Source of the DNA: Streptomyces sp. NBC_00083
Lineage (GTDB): Bacteria; Actinomycetota; Actinomycetes; Streptomycetales; Streptomycetaceae
DNA length: 64,000 nt
Assembly (NCBI RefSeq): GCF_026343295.1
Contig: NZ_JAPELY010000001.1
Span: 930,001-994,000 of the forward strand
Reading direction: 5' to 3'
The notes below the pieces were generated by a model. The model did not search any database. It was not told the DNA's origin and saw nothing but the letters and a program-made list of their open reading frames with translations. Of the stretch, positions 19,092 through 30,382 are shown piece by piece. A program made the position numbers and the translations under genes. Positions within the stretch are counted from its first letter, which is position 1. Every line of letters starts with the position of its first letter.

Positions 19092-20717
19092 ATGGCGGAC
19101 ACGAAGCGCGAGATCGAGCGGAAATTCGAGTTCCCCGCATCGCACGGGGACCGGCCCCGGCTCCCCGAATTGACCCGGGTGCCCGGCATCGCCGGCGTGG
19201 TCGACCAAGGCGTCGTCGACCTCGACGCGGTCTACTACGACACCCCCGACCTGCGCCTCGACGCCGGCTCCCTCACCCTACGCCGCAGGACCGGCGGCGC
19301 CGACGCCGGCTGGCACCTGAAGCTCCCCGTCTCCGAGGGCGTCCGCGACGAGGTGCGCGCCCCGCTCTGCGACGAGCCGCCGCCGGAGCTGACCGCCCTG
19401 GTGCGCGCCCGGGTCCGCGCCGGCCGGCTCGTCCCCGTCGTACGCCTGCTCTCCTCACGGGAGGTGCGCCACCTCCTGGCCGACGACGGCACCCTGCTCG
19501 CCGAGCTGAGCATCGACACCGTCCGCGCCGAGGGGCTCACCGAGGGCGCCTCCAGCACCGCCTGGACCGAGATCGAGGTCGAACTCGCCGACGGGGTCCA
19601 CGACGAGAGCATCCTGGACGGTGTGGAGAAGCAGCTGCGCAAGGCGGGCATCCGGCCCTCGACGAGCGCCTCCAAGGTGGCCCGCGCCCTGCGCGAGACG
19701 GCGCCGCCGCAGGCGCGCGAGGACAGCCGTGCCCGTGCGGACGGCGCGTCCGGCGGAACCGGCGACGCGTCCGGCGCGAGCGGCGAGGACCGCGCCTGCG
19801 GCCGCGCCGCCGAGCCCGCCGACGGCACCGCCGGCGCCGAAGTGCTGCGCTACCTGCGCCGCCAGCGCGACGTCCTCGTCGCCCACGACCCGGCCGTCCG
19901 GCGCGACCTGCCCGACGCCGTCCACCGGATGCGGGTCGCCACCCGCCGGCTGCGCAGCGCGTTCCGGTCGTACGCCAAGGTCGTCGACCGGGCCGTCACC
20001 GACCCCCTGGGCGACGAACTGAAATGGCTCGCGGGCGAGCTGGGGGCCGACCGCGACCGCGAAGTCCTCACCCAGCGCCTGCGCGCCCACCTCAAGGCAG
20101 TGCCCCGCACCCTGCGGCTCGGCCCGGTCCGCGCCCGGCTCCGCGTCTGGAGCGCCGCCCGGTCCGCCGGCACCCGGCGCCGGACGCTCGCCGTGCTCGA
20201 CGGCGAGCGCTACCTCGCCCTCCTCGACGCCCTCGACGCGCTGCTCGCCGCCCCACCGCTGCGCCCCGCCGCCGCCAGGCCCGCCGCCGAGGTCCTGGCC
20301 AAGGCCGTGCTCAAGGACCACCGGCGCCTCGCGGGCCGCATCGACACCGCCCTCGCCCTCGCCCCCGGCCGCCGGCGCGACATCGCCCTGCACGAGGCCC
20401 GCAAGGCCGCCAAGCGCGCCCGGTACGCCGCCGAGGCCGCGAAGCCCCTGCTCGGGGGCCCCGCGAAGAAGGCCGCCCGGCGCGTCAAGGCCGTGCAGGG
20501 CCTGCTCGGCGACCACCAGGACAGCGTCGTCGCCCGCGAGACCCTGCGGCTGCTGGCCGCGCAGGCCCACGCCGCGGGGGAGTCCGCGTTCACCTGGGGA
20601 CTGCTGTACGGGCGCGAGGAGGCGGCGGCCGCGCTGGCCGAGCGCGAGCTGCCCGCGGTGTGGGCGCGGGCAGCGAAACCGAAGCTCCGCAGGCGCCTGC
20701 GGGCCGCCGGCTCCTGA
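19092..20717 (+). CDS. CYTH and CHAD domain protein
   Basis: The 541-residue protein has an N-terminal CYTH triphosphate tunnel domain (ExExK signature E7-x-E9-x-K11, about 1-200), a Gly/Ala/Arg-rich linker (about 205-240) and a C-terminal CHAD helical domain (about 248-541) with repeated conserved His and Arg residues such as VHRMRVATRRLR and HEARKAAKRARY. CYTH enzymes hydrolyse tripolyphosphate or triphosphorylated substrates and CHAD domains bind polyphosphate, so a role with inorganic polyphosphate is likely. It is transcribed alone. Confidence 0.92.
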   Translation: MADTKREIERKFEFPASHGDRPRLPELTRVPGIAGVVDQGVVDLDAVYYDTPDLRLDAGSLTLRRRTGGADAGWHLKLPVSEGVRDEVRAPLCDEPPPELTALVRARVRAGRLVPVVRLLSSREVRHLLADDGTLLAELSIDTVRAEGLTEGASSTAWTEIEVELADGVHDESILDGVEKQLRKAGIRPSTSASKVARALRETAPPQAREDSRARADGASGGTGDASGASGEDRACGRAAEPADGTAGAEVLRYLRRQRDVLVAHDPAVRRDLPDAVHRMRVATRRLRSAFRSYAKVVDRAVTDPLGDELKWLAGELGADRDREVLTQRLRAHLKAVPRTLRLGPVRARLRVWSAARSAGTRRRTLAVLDGERYLALLDALDALLAAPPLRPAAARPAAEVLAKAVLKDHRRLAGRIDTALALAPGRRRDIALHEARKAAKRARYAAEAAKPLLGGPAKKAARRVKAVQGLLGDHQDSVVARETLRLLAAQAHAAGESAFTWGLLYGREEAAAALAERELPAVWARAAKPKLRRRLRAAGS

Positions 20718-20809
20718 GCGCCGGGGGAGGGGTGACCTCGTCGTGCGAGGGGGCGACCCGGCTCGCGTTACGCTAGAGAGTCGCCCCCTGCCAGCCCACG
20801 AAGGTCGAG

Positions 20810-22735
<1,926 letters not shown>

Positions 22736-22747
22736 CCGGCTGATCAC

Positions 22748-22782
22748 GAAGGGCCCCCGGTCGCAACGGCCGGGGGCCCTTC
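22748..22782 (+). terminator. Terminator after the radical SAM gene
   Basis: A perfect 13-bp stem (22748-22760 with 22770-22782) has a 9-nt loop. Confidence 0.8.
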
Positions 22783-22798
22783 GTGCGTCCTTGGGCGT

Positions 22799-23890
22799 AT
22801 GGAGAACCATCCGGCCCCGCGGGGTTCCGAAGGCTGCCTCACCGTCGCCGTCCGACTGCCCGTGCGGGTCGTCGTGTCCGTGCTCGTCGTTCCGGTGCGG
22901 ATGGTCTGGGATCTGCTCGTGGCCGGGGCGAAGGCGCTGCGGCGGGTGGTGCTCGCGCCGGTGTGGCGGGTGCTGGTGGTGATCCCGTTCGGGTGGTTGT
23001 ACCGGGCCGTGCTGACGCCGGCGGGGCATGCGGTCGCCTGGCTGGGCAGCGCGGTCGGGGCCGGGCTCGGCGCGGTCGCCCGGGGTCTGGGAACGGCGCT
23101 GGTGTGGGGCGTGGGGACGCTCCTCGTCGCGCCCCTGGCGTGGGTGTACCGGGTGGTCCTCACGCCGGCCGGGCGGGCCGTCGGGGCCGGGGTCGCGCGG
23201 CTGGCGCGGGGCGTGGGGGCCGTGCTCGGGTGGGTGGCGCGGGCGGTGTTCGTGTGGCCCTGGGCCGCGCTCTGGCGCTGGGTCCTCGCGCCGGTGCTGC
23301 GGTACGGGCTGCTGGTGCCGGCGGGATTCCTGTACCGGTACCTGCTCACCCCGGCCGGGCACGGGATCGCCCGGGTCGTCGCGCTCGCGGGGGCCGGGCT
23401 CGCCGCGCTCGGCGTGGTGCTGGTCGTGATCCCCGCCCGGTGGCTGTACCGCACGGTCCTGACGCCGCTCGGGCGAGCGGTGCTCGTCGTCGTCCGCGAG
23501 ACCGGCGCGGCGATCGGGTTCGGCTGGCGGGCCGCCGGCTTCGTGTCGCGGGCCGTGGGGCGCGGGCTCGCCTGGCTCGCCCGCACCCTCGTCGGGCGGC
23601 CGGCGCGCTGGGTGTACGAGGTGCTGCTCACACCCGTCGGGCACTGGGTGCGCGACGCCGTGCTCCGGCCGGTCCGGCGCGCCCTGCGCGAGGCGGGCCG
23701 GGCTGCGCGCGCGGCGCTGGCGTCGGCCCGCGAGACCGTGCGCACCGCCCGGCGTGACGCGTGGCGGGCACTGGTCGGCGGGCCGCCGCGGGAACTACCG
23801 GAGCACCGGGCGCGTACTCTGGGTAGTACAACTACTGCCTCCGGCGCGGTGCCCGCCCCCGAGATCTCCCTCAGCAAAGCGGAGGGATGA
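22799..23890 (+). CDS. Repeat-built membrane-associated protein with five LTPxG modules
   Basis: I do not recognise a function. The 363-residue protein is built from degenerate repeats with the core W/F-[LV]-Y-x3-LTPxG-[HR], at residues 66-77, 115-126, 177-188, 215-226 and 271-282, separated by Ala/Gly/Val/Trp-rich hydrophobic or amphipathic helices. The C-terminal 75 residues are Arg/Ala-rich and then polar. Arg residues inside the hydrophobic stretches suggest interfacial rather than fully spanning helices. It sits between the two halves of a radical SAM pair, and its stop lies just before the leader of the DUF2344 gene. Confidence 0.75.
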   Translation: MENHPAPRGSEGCLTVAVRLPVRVVVSVLVVPVRMVWDLLVAGAKALRRVVLAPVWRVLVVIPFGWLYRAVLTPAGHAVAWLGSAVGAGLGAVARGLGTALVWGVGTLLVAPLAWVYRVVLTPAGRAVGAGVARLARGVGAVLGWVARAVFVWPWAALWRWVLAPVLRYGLLVPAGFLYRYLLTPAGHGIARVVALAGAGLAALGVVLVVIPARWLYRTVLTPLGRAVLVVVRETGAAIGFGWRAAGFVSRAVGRGLAWLARTLVGRPARWVYEVLLTPVGHWVRDAVLRPVRRALREAGRAARAALASARETVRTARRDAWRALVGGPPRELPEHRARTLGSTTTASGAVPAPEISLSKAEG

Positions 23891-23981
23891 GCCGGGCGGC
23901 GCACGGGCCGTGACCGGAGGGGCCCCCACAGGACGGTGGGCGGCGCTCACCGCGCCCGCCCCGCACCGAGGAGAAGAACCA

Positions 23982-24803
23982 CTGGGCAAGCGACAGCCCG
24001 AAGGCCCGCCGCCCGCACCCGCGGTGCAGCGCATCCGCCTGCGCTACACCAAGCGCGGCCGCCTCCGGTTCACCAGCCACCGTGACTTCCAGCGCGCCTT
24101 CGAGCGCGCGCTTCGCCGCGCCGAGGTGCCCATGGCGTACTCGGCGGGCTTCACCCCCCACCCCAAGGTGTCGTACGCCAACGCCGCACCCACCGGCGTC
24201 GGCTCCGAGGCCGAATACCTGGAGATCGCGCTCACCGCACAGCGCGATCCCGAGGAACTGCGCGCCCTGCTCGACGAGTCGCTGCCCACCGGGCTCGACG
24301 TGATCGACGCGGTCGAGGCCCGCACCTCCGGCCTCGCCGACCGGCTGACCGCCTCCATCTGGGAGCTGCGGCTCGACGGCGTCACCGTGGACGCGGCGGC
24401 CAAGGCCGTCGAGGCGTTCCTCGCCGCCGAGACCGTCGAGGTCCAGCGCAAGACCAAGAACGGCATGCGCACCTTCGACACCCGGGGTGCGGTCGCCGAG
24501 CTCCAGGCGCTTTCTCCGCAGGCCGATAGGCCTCTCGACGACGCCTGTGCGATACTGCGGCTGGTAGTGCGGCACCTGACACCTGCCGTACGACCCGACG
24601 ACGTCCTGTCCGGTCTCCGAGCTGTGGCCGACCTGGCGCCGCCGGTCCCCGCAGCGGTGACCAGGCTGGCGCAGGGGCTCTTCGACGAGGAGTCCGGCAC
24701 GGTGACCGACCCGCTCGCGCCCGACCGCGAGGCAGCCCCGGCCGCTCCACAAACGGCCGCCGGGACCGTCTCTGCGACGGCGCCGGAAGGTCCCGCCGCG
24801 TAA
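23982..24803 (+). CDS. TIGR03936 / DUF2344 radical-SAM-associated protein, probable CTG start
   Basis: Partner of the TIGR03960 radical SAM protein, with the family hallmark QRIRLRYTKRGRLRFTSHRD at the N-terminus and the FTPHPK motif. The best ribosome binding site is GAGGAG at 23968-23973, 8 nt before a CTG codon at 23982 that opens LGKRQPEG (273 residues). The only in-frame standard start nearby, GTG 23910, has no ribosome binding site and would add 24 residues of weak coding character. The last 40 residues are Ala/Pro-rich. The rne gene follows after 237 nt. Confidence 0.85.
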   Translation: MGKRQPEGPPPAPAVQRIRLRYTKRGRLRFTSHRDFQRAFERALRRAEVPMAYSAGFTPHPKVSYANAAPTGVGSEAEYLEIALTAQRDPEELRALLDESLPTGLDVIDAVEARTSGLADRLTASIWELRLDGVTVDAAAKAVEAFLAAETVEVQRKTKNGMRTFDTRGAVAELQALSPQADRPLDDACAILRLVVRHLTPAVRPDDVLSGLRAVADLAPPVPAAVTRLAQGLFDEESGTVTDPLAPDREAAPAAPQTAAGTVSATAPEGPAA

Positions 24804-25040
24804 GGGCGGTCGTTGTAGCGCAGCCCTGGCACTCGGGAGCCACCTGGGTCGGGCCGCGCACTGACCTAAAAGACTTTCGCCAGGCCGTGCGTATACCGCG
24901 CAGGGAACCGGCGAGCCAGACATATCAGCTCCCGTGCGGCGCCCGCGCCCCGGACGGCGGCACCCGCGCACATCACGCGGTACGTGCCGCCGGACCGGAA
25001 CAGGCGCGGCGCCCGGGAGCGTGACGGGAGCTACGCCCGC

Positions 25041-28000
25041 ATGCTTGAGCAGAACGAACCCGGTACGGCCGGGGACACCACCCACAACGACCAGAACAGC
25101 CCCAGCGACACGCTGCCGCCGCGCCGCAGGCGCCGCGCGGCGTCGCGGCCCGCCGGCCCCCCGGCCGGCGCGCAGGGCACCGAGCCCGCGGCATCCGCCG
25201 CGGAGCAGAACCCCGCAGCGCGGAACGCGGAGCAGAACACCGCGCAGGCCGCACCGGCCGCCGACGAGGCCGCCGCCCCGGCGCCGCGCACCCGTCGCCG
25301 CGCCACCCGCACCGCGACCGCGCCCGCCGCGACACAGGCCGCCGAGCCCGCGCAGACGGCGCAGGCGCCCGCCTCCGTCGACACGCCGGCCGCCCCCGCC
25401 GAGACCGAGGCGCCCGCGCCGCGCACCCGTCGCCGCGCGACCCGTAAGGCCACCGCGCCCGCCGGAACGCCGCAGGGTGCGGAGGAGATCGTCGAGGCCG
25501 CGCCCGCGCCGGCTGCAGCCGAGGCCGCCGACGAGAGTGCCGAGGCGCCCGCGCCCCGTACACGTCGCCGCGCGACCCGTAAGGCCACCGCGCCCGCCGG
25601 TGCGCCGCAGGCCGCCGAGGAGGTCGTCGAGGTGGTCGAGGCCCCGGTCGTCGCCGCGGCGCCCGAGAGCGTCGTCGAGGACGAGCCGGCCGAGGCGCCC
25701 GCGCCCCGTACGCGTCGCCGGGCCACCCGCAAGGCGACCGCCCCGCAGACCACGGTCGCGGCCCCGGCCGTCGCCGACATCGTCGCCGCCGAGGAGCTCG
25801 ACGAGGACGAGACGGAGGAGGCCGAGGAGGCCGCCGCCGTCGCCCCCGCCGAGACCGAGGCGCCCGCGCCGCGCACCCGTCGCCGTGCGACCCGTAAGGC
25901 CACCGCGCCCGCCGGGTCCCCGCAGGCCGCCACCGAGCAGCCCGCGTCCGCGCAGCCCGCCGAGGCTCCGGCCGTCGCGGAGACGCAGGCCGCCGCGGAG
26001 ACCCCGGCCGAGGACGAGGCGCCGCGTGGCCGAGGCCGCCGTCGCGCCGCCCGGCCCGCGTCCACCCCGCAGTTCACCCCGGTGGCCGAGCCGGAGCCGC
26101 AGGCCGCGCCGCAGCAGGAGGAGCCCACCGGCCGGTCCCGCCGCCGCGCCACCCGCCCCGCCGTCGCCGTGTTCCAGGCGCCGGTCTTCACCGAGCCCAT
26201 GTTCCAGACGCCGGAGACGGCCGCGGCCGCCGCTGCCGCCGCCCGCGTCGAGGAGCCCGAGCCGGCCGAGGACGAGGAGACGGTCGTCGAGACCGCCGCC
26301 GAAGCCGCCGCCGAGCCGCAGGGCCGCTCGCGCCGTCGCCGCCGCCGCGGCGAGAGCGCCGAGCCGGTCCAGGAGAAGCCCGCCGCCGAGCCGGTCGAGG
26401 AGCAGGCCGAAGAGCCCGCCGAGGCCGAGGCGGAGGCCGACGCGGACTCCGACGAGGGCGACGACGACCGCCCCTCGCGCCGCCGTCGCCGTGGCGGCCG
26501 TCGCCGTCGCCGCGGCGAGGCCCCCGAGGCCGAGGACGCCGCGGAGGAGCAGTCGTACGAGCCGGCCGAGCAGGGCGACGGCAACGACGCCCCCGCCGAG
26601 TCCGACGAAGAGGACGACGAGGACGAGGACGGCACCCCGTCCGCGGCCGGCACCAGCAGCAGCCGTCGCCGGCGCCGCCGCCGTCGCCGCTCGGGCGACG
26701 CGGGCCCCGAGTCCGAGCAGGGCGCCGACGACCCGGAGCGCACCGTCGTCAAGGTCCGCGAGCCCCGCACGACCCGCGAGCGCATCGAGGCCGCCTCCGG
26801 CTCCACCTCCTCCGACGAGGTCCAGTCCATCAAGGGCTCGACGCGTCTGGAGGCGAAGAAGCAGCGCCGCCGCGAGGGCCGCGAGCAGGGCCGCCGCCGC
26901 GTCCCGATCATCACCGAGGCCGAGTTCCTGGCCCGCCGCGAGGCCGTCGAGCGCGTCATGGTCGTCCGCCAGAGCGGCGAGCGCACCCAGATCGGCGTCC
27001 TCGAAGACGACGTGCTCGTCGAGCACTACGTCAACAAGGAGCAGGCCACCTCGTACGTCGGCAACGTCTACCTGGGCAAGGTCCAGAACGTGCTGCCGTC
27101 GATGGAGGCCGCGTTCGTCGACATCGGCAAGGGCCGCAACGCCGTCCTGTACGCCGGTGAGGTCAACTTCGAGTCGCTCGGCATGGGCAACGGCCCGCGC
27201 CGCATCGAGGCCGCCCTCAAGTCCGGCCAGTCGGTGCTCGTCCAGGTCACCAAGGACCCGATCGGCCACAAGGGCGCCCGCCTGACCAGCCAGGTCTCGC
27301 TGCCCGGCCGCTACCTGGTGTACGTGCCCGAGGGCTCGATGACCGGCATCAGCCGCAAGCTGCCCGACACCGAGCGCGCGCGTCTGAAGACCATCCTCAA
27401 GAAGATCGTCCCCGAGGACGCGGGCGTCATCGTGCGCACCGCCGCCGAGGGCGCCAGCGAGGACGAGCTGCGCCGTGACGTCGAGCGCCTCCAGGCGCAG
27501 TGGACCGACATCCAGAAGAAGGCCGGCCAGATCTCGACGTCCTCGCCGTCGCTGCTCTACGGCGAGCCGGACATGACCGTCCGCGTCGTCCGCGACATCT
27601 TCAACGAGGACTTCACCAAGGTCATCGTCAGCGGTGACGAGGCGTGGGACACCATCCACGGCTACGTCGCGCACGTCGCCCCGGACCTCACCGAGCGCCT
27701 GTCGCGCTGGACCAGCGAGGTCGACGTCTTCGCGACGTACCGGATCGACGAGCAGCTCGCCAAGGCGCTCGACCGCAAGGTCTGGCTGCCCTCGGGCGGC
27801 TCGCTGGTGATCGACAAGACCGAGGCGATGATCGTCGTCGACGTCAACACCGGCAAGTTCACCGGCCAGGGCGGCAACCTCGAAGAGACCGTGACGAGGA
27901 ACAACCTCGAAGCGGCCGAGGAGATCGTGCGCCAGTTGCGCCTGCGCGACCTGGGCGGCATCGTCGTCATCGACTTCATCGACATGGTCCTGGAGTCCAA

Positions 28001-29141
28001 CCGCGACCTCGTCCTGCGCCGGCTGCTCGAATGCCTGGGCCGGGACCGCACCAAGCACCAGGTGGCCGAGGTCACCTCGCTCGGCCTGGTCCAGATGACC
28101 CGCAAGCGGGTCGGCCAGGGCCTGCTCGAGTCGTTCTCGGAGACCTGCGTCCACTGCAACGGGCGCGGTGTGATCGTGCACATGGAGCAGCCCGCAGTCT
28201 CCGGCGGCGCCGGCAAGCGTGCCAAGAAGCGCGGCCGCGGCGGCGCCGAGCACGACCAGCACACGCACGACCACGAGACCCACGAGGTCACGGAGGCCGA
28301 GGACATCGAGGCCGTCGAGTCCGAGGCGGAGGTCGCCGCGGAGGTCGCGGCGCCGGTCGCGCTCGCCGAGCCCGAGTTCGTGCCCGACGAGGAGCTGTAC
28401 AGCAGCGTCGCCGAGGCGGAGTCCGCGGCCCGCGGCGGCAGGTCCCGCCGTCGCGCCACCCGCAAGGCGTCGGCCCCGGCCGGTGCGCCGCGCGCGGCGG
28501 CCGTCGAGACCCCGGCCGCCCCGGCCGCCGCGGTCGAGGAGCCCGTGGCCCAGCAGGCTCCGGCCGCGGTGACCGTCGCCTCGTTCATCGAGGACGACGC
28601 GCCGCGCGGCCGGACCCGTCGCCGTGCCACCCGCAAGGCGACCGCCCCGGCGGGCGCGCCGGCCTCGGCCGCCGCGGAGCCGGTCGTGGTCGTCACGGAG
28701 CCCGAGCACAAGGCCGAGGAGCCGGTGGCGGAGCCCGCCGTGTCCGTGGCCGGACCGGCCGCGGCCGTCGAGGAGTCCGTCGTCGAGGAGGCGCCCGTCG
28801 CCGCCCCGCCGAAGGCGCGCCGCCGGGCGACCCGCAAGGCCACCGCCCCGGCCGGTTCGCCGTCGGGTGCCGAGGACGCCGCGGTCGTCGTGGTGGTCGC
28901 CGCTCCGGCCGCCGAGGAGTCGGCTCCGGCCGAGCCCGCGGAAGCCGCTGAGGAGTCCGCTCCGGCCAAGAAGGCGGCCCGCAAGACGGCGAAGAAGGCC
29001 ACCGCGAAGAAGGCCGCCACCAAGAAGACGGCGGCCAAGAAGACCGTGGCGAAGAAGACGACCGCCAAGAAGGCCGCCACCAAGAAGACGGCGGCGGCCG
29101 AGCAGCAGCAGTCGTCGGTGTCGGCCTCCACGGAGGACTGA
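25041..29141 (+). CDS. rne: RNase E/G family endoribonuclease with repeat-rich tails
   Basis: Single-strand endonuclease for rRNA processing and mRNA decay. From ATG 25041 it has 1366 residues, far above the catalytic core. Residues 1-630 are disordered, alternating acidic Ala/Glu stretches with basic RRRATRKATAP blocks and poly-Arg patches. The core (about 640-1045) has the S1 domain, the DNase I-like active site D934-V-N936 and D981 in DFIDM, and the Zn-link C1036-x2-C1039. The C-terminal tail carries three more RRRATRKA blocks and ends in a Lys/Ala/Thr histone-H1-like stretch. GTG 24984 is an earlier in-frame start; GGGAG 11 nt before 25041 favours the latter. Confidence 0.95.
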   Translation: MLEQNEPGTAGDTTHNDQNSPSDTLPPRRRRRAASRPAGPPAGAQGTEPAASAAEQNPAARNAEQNTAQAAPAADEAAAPAPRTRRRATRTATAPAATQAAEPAQTAQAPASVDTPAAPAETEAPAPRTRRRATRKATAPAGTPQGAEEIVEAAPAPAAAEAADESAEAPAPRTRRRATRKATAPAGAPQAAEEVVEVVEAPVVAAAPESVVEDEPAEAPAPRTRRRATRKATAPQTTVAAPAVADIVAAEELDEDETEEAEEAAAVAPAETEAPAPRTRRRATRKATAPAGSPQAATEQPASAQPAEAPAVAETQAAAETPAEDEAPRGRGRRRAARPASTPQFTPVAEPEPQAAPQQEEPTGRSRRRATRPAVAVFQAPVFTEPMFQTPETAAAAAAAARVEEPEPAEDEETVVETAAEAAAEPQGRSRRRRRRGESAEPVQEKPAAEPVEEQAEEPAEAEAEADADSDEGDDDRPSRRRRRGGRRRRRGEAPEAEDAAEEQSYEPAEQGDGNDAPAESDEEDDEDEDGTPSAAGTSSSRRRRRRRRRSGDAGPESEQGADDPERTVVKVREPRTTRERIEAASGSTSSDEVQSIKGSTRLEAKKQRRREGREQGRRRVPIITEAEFLARREAVERVMVVRQSGERTQIGVLEDDVLVEHYVNKEQATSYVGNVYLGKVQNVLPSMEAAFVDIGKGRNAVLYAGEVNFESLGMGNGPRRIEAALKSGQSVLVQVTKDPIGHKGARLTSQVSLPGRYLVYVPEGSMTGISRKLPDTERARLKTILKKIVPEDAGVIVRTAAEGASEDELRRDVERLQAQWTDIQKKAGQISTSSPSLLYGEPDMTVRVVRDIFNEDFTKVIVSGDEAWDTIHGYVAHVAPDLTERLSRWTSEVDVFATYRIDEQLAKALDRKVWLPSGGSLVIDKTEAMIVVDVNTGKFTGQGGNLEETVTRNNLEAAEEIVRQLRLRDLGGIVVIDFIDMVLESNRDLVLRRLLECLGRDRTKHQVAEVTSLGLVQMTRKRVGQGLLESFSETCVHCNGRGVIVHMEQPAVSGGAGKRAKKRGRGGAEHDQHTHDHETHEVTEAEDIEAVESEAEVAAEVAAPVALAEPEFVPDEELYSSVAEAESAARGGRSRRRATRKASAPAGAPRAAAVETPAAPAAAVEEPVAQQAPAAVTVASFIEDDAPRGRTRRRATRKATAPAGAPASAAAEPVVVVTEPEHKAEEPVAEPAVSVAGPAAAVEESVVEEAPVAAPPKARRRATRKATAPAGSPSGAEDAAVVVVVAAPAAEESAPAEPAEAAEESAPAKKAARKTAKKATAKKAATKKTAAKKTVAKKTTAKKAATKKTAAAEQQQSSVSASTED

Positions 29142-29170
29142 CGGCGCGGCCGCCCACCGGTGCACCGGAC

Positions 29171-29196
29171 CGGATGCCGTCACCCGACGGCATCCG
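29171..29196 (+). terminator. Terminator after rne
   Basis: A perfect 11-bp stem (29171-29181 with 29186-29196) with an ACCC loop lies 30 nt after the rne stop. Confidence 0.75.
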
Positions 29197-29265
29197 ACAG
29201 CTGACGGACAGCCTCCGCTCAGCCGGCGTACACCGAGCGGTAGTTGGCTGATGCGAGGCCCAGGA

Positions 29266-29295
29266 GCCCGCCCCCGGAACCCCGGGGGCGGGCTT
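29266..29295 (+). terminator. Second hairpin between rne and the galU-like gene
   Basis: A 12-bp G/C stem (29266-29277 with 29282-29293) with a 4-nt loop lies 31 nt before the next start. Because it is so close to the start it may be part of the 5' leader rather than a plain terminator. Confidence 0.6.
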
Positions 29296-29324
29296 CGTCG
29301 TACGAAGGAGAGTCCGCGCCCCGC

Positions 29325-30212
29325 ATGAGTGCGATCAGCAGAGCCGCGATCAGCAAAGCCGTCATCCCCGCCGCCGGGCTCGGCACCCGCTTCCTGCCGG
29401 CCACCAAGGCGACGCCCAAGGAGATGCTGCCGGTGGTGGACAAGCCGGCCATCCAGTACGTGGTGGAGGAGGCGGTCGCGGCGGGCCTGTGGGACGTCCT
29501 CATGGTCACCGGACGCAACAAGCGGGCCCTTGAGGACCACTTCGACCGCAACCACGAGCTGGAGTCCGCGCTGGTCCGCAAGGGAGACGCCGACCGGCTC
29601 GCCAAGGTGCGCGAGTCCAGCGACCTGGCCACGGTCCACTACGTACGCCAGGGCGACCCCAAGGGGCTCGGCCACGCGGTGCTGTGCGCCGCCCCGCACG
29701 TGGGGGACGAGCCCTTCGCGGTGCTGCTCGGCGACGACCTGATCGATGCCCGCGACCCGCTCCTCGCCCGCATGGTGGAGGTCCAGGAACGCGAGGGCGG
29801 CAGCGTGGTCGCGCTGATGGAGGTGGCGCCCGAGCAGATCCACCTGTACGGCTGCGCGGCCGTACAGGCGACCGGCGAGGAGGACGTGGTCCGGGTGACG
29901 GGCCTGGTGGAGAAGCCCGACCGGGACGCGGCGCCCTCGAACCTCGCGGTGATCGGCCGCTACGTCCTCGACCCGGCCGTCTTCGACGTGCTGCGCACCA
30001 CCGGGCCCGGCCGGGGCGGCGAGATCCAGCTCACCGACGCGCTCAACCGGCTCGACACCGTGCACGGCGTGGTCTTCACCGGGCGCCGGTACGACACGGG
30101 GGACCGGGCGGAGTACCTGCGGGCCATCGTGCGCCTGGCCGGCGAGCGGGCGGATCTCGGCCCGGACTTCCGGGCGTGGCTGCGTGGTTTCGTCGCCGAG
30201 GAGTGCGGGTAA
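29325..30212 (+). CDS. galU: UTP--glucose-1-phosphate uridylyltransferase
   Basis: Makes UDP-glucose from UTP and glucose 1-phosphate, supplying trehalose, wall polymer and polysaccharide synthesis. The 295-residue length is typical. The sequence shows the nucleotidyltransferase loop AAGLGTRFLPATKATPKEM, the VVDKPAIQY segment, LLGDDL metal site and the GLVEKP motif. An AAGGAG site lies at 29305-29310, 14 nt from ATG 29325, a long spacing. It lies between rne and rplU; the linked galE and glycosyltransferase genes at 33-44 kb could use its product. Confidence 0.92.
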   Translation: MSAISRAAISKAVIPAAGLGTRFLPATKATPKEMLPVVDKPAIQYVVEEAVAAGLWDVLMVTGRNKRALEDHFDRNHELESALVRKGDADRLAKVRESSDLATVHYVRQGDPKGLGHAVLCAAPHVGDEPFAVLLGDDLIDARDPLLARMVEVQEREGGSVVALMEVAPEQIHLYGCAAVQATGEEDVVRVTGLVEKPDRDAAPSNLAVIGRYVLDPAVFDVLRTTGPGRGGEIQLTDALNRLDTVHGVVFTGRRYDTGDRAEYLRAIVRLAGERADLGPDFRAWLRGFVAEECG

Positions 30213-30382
30213 TGACGCTGGTTTGACCCACCACGCCCGGCCCCGTAGCCTTGACCCTCGGCGTGTTTGTCTACGCGCCCGCCCCTGAGCACCTCACCTC
30301 CCGGTCCGCCGGGGGAGGCCGCCTGCGTTTCCGCGGGACGGCTGGCTTCAAGGGTTCCGTATCGAGCGAGAGAGAGATCCGC

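Noticed and set aside
29251..29328. A 25-residue open frame MRGPGARPRN... overlapping the GalU start
   Set aside because: It reads through a perfect G/C hairpin and has no ribosome binding site; overlap with the GalU ATG is likely chance.
23871..30065. A 2064-codon open frame on the minus strand
   Set aside because: It runs antisense to the DUF2344, RNase E and GalU genes and is kept open by their high GC3. Its product is poly-Gly/Arg/Leu low complexity with no known motif.
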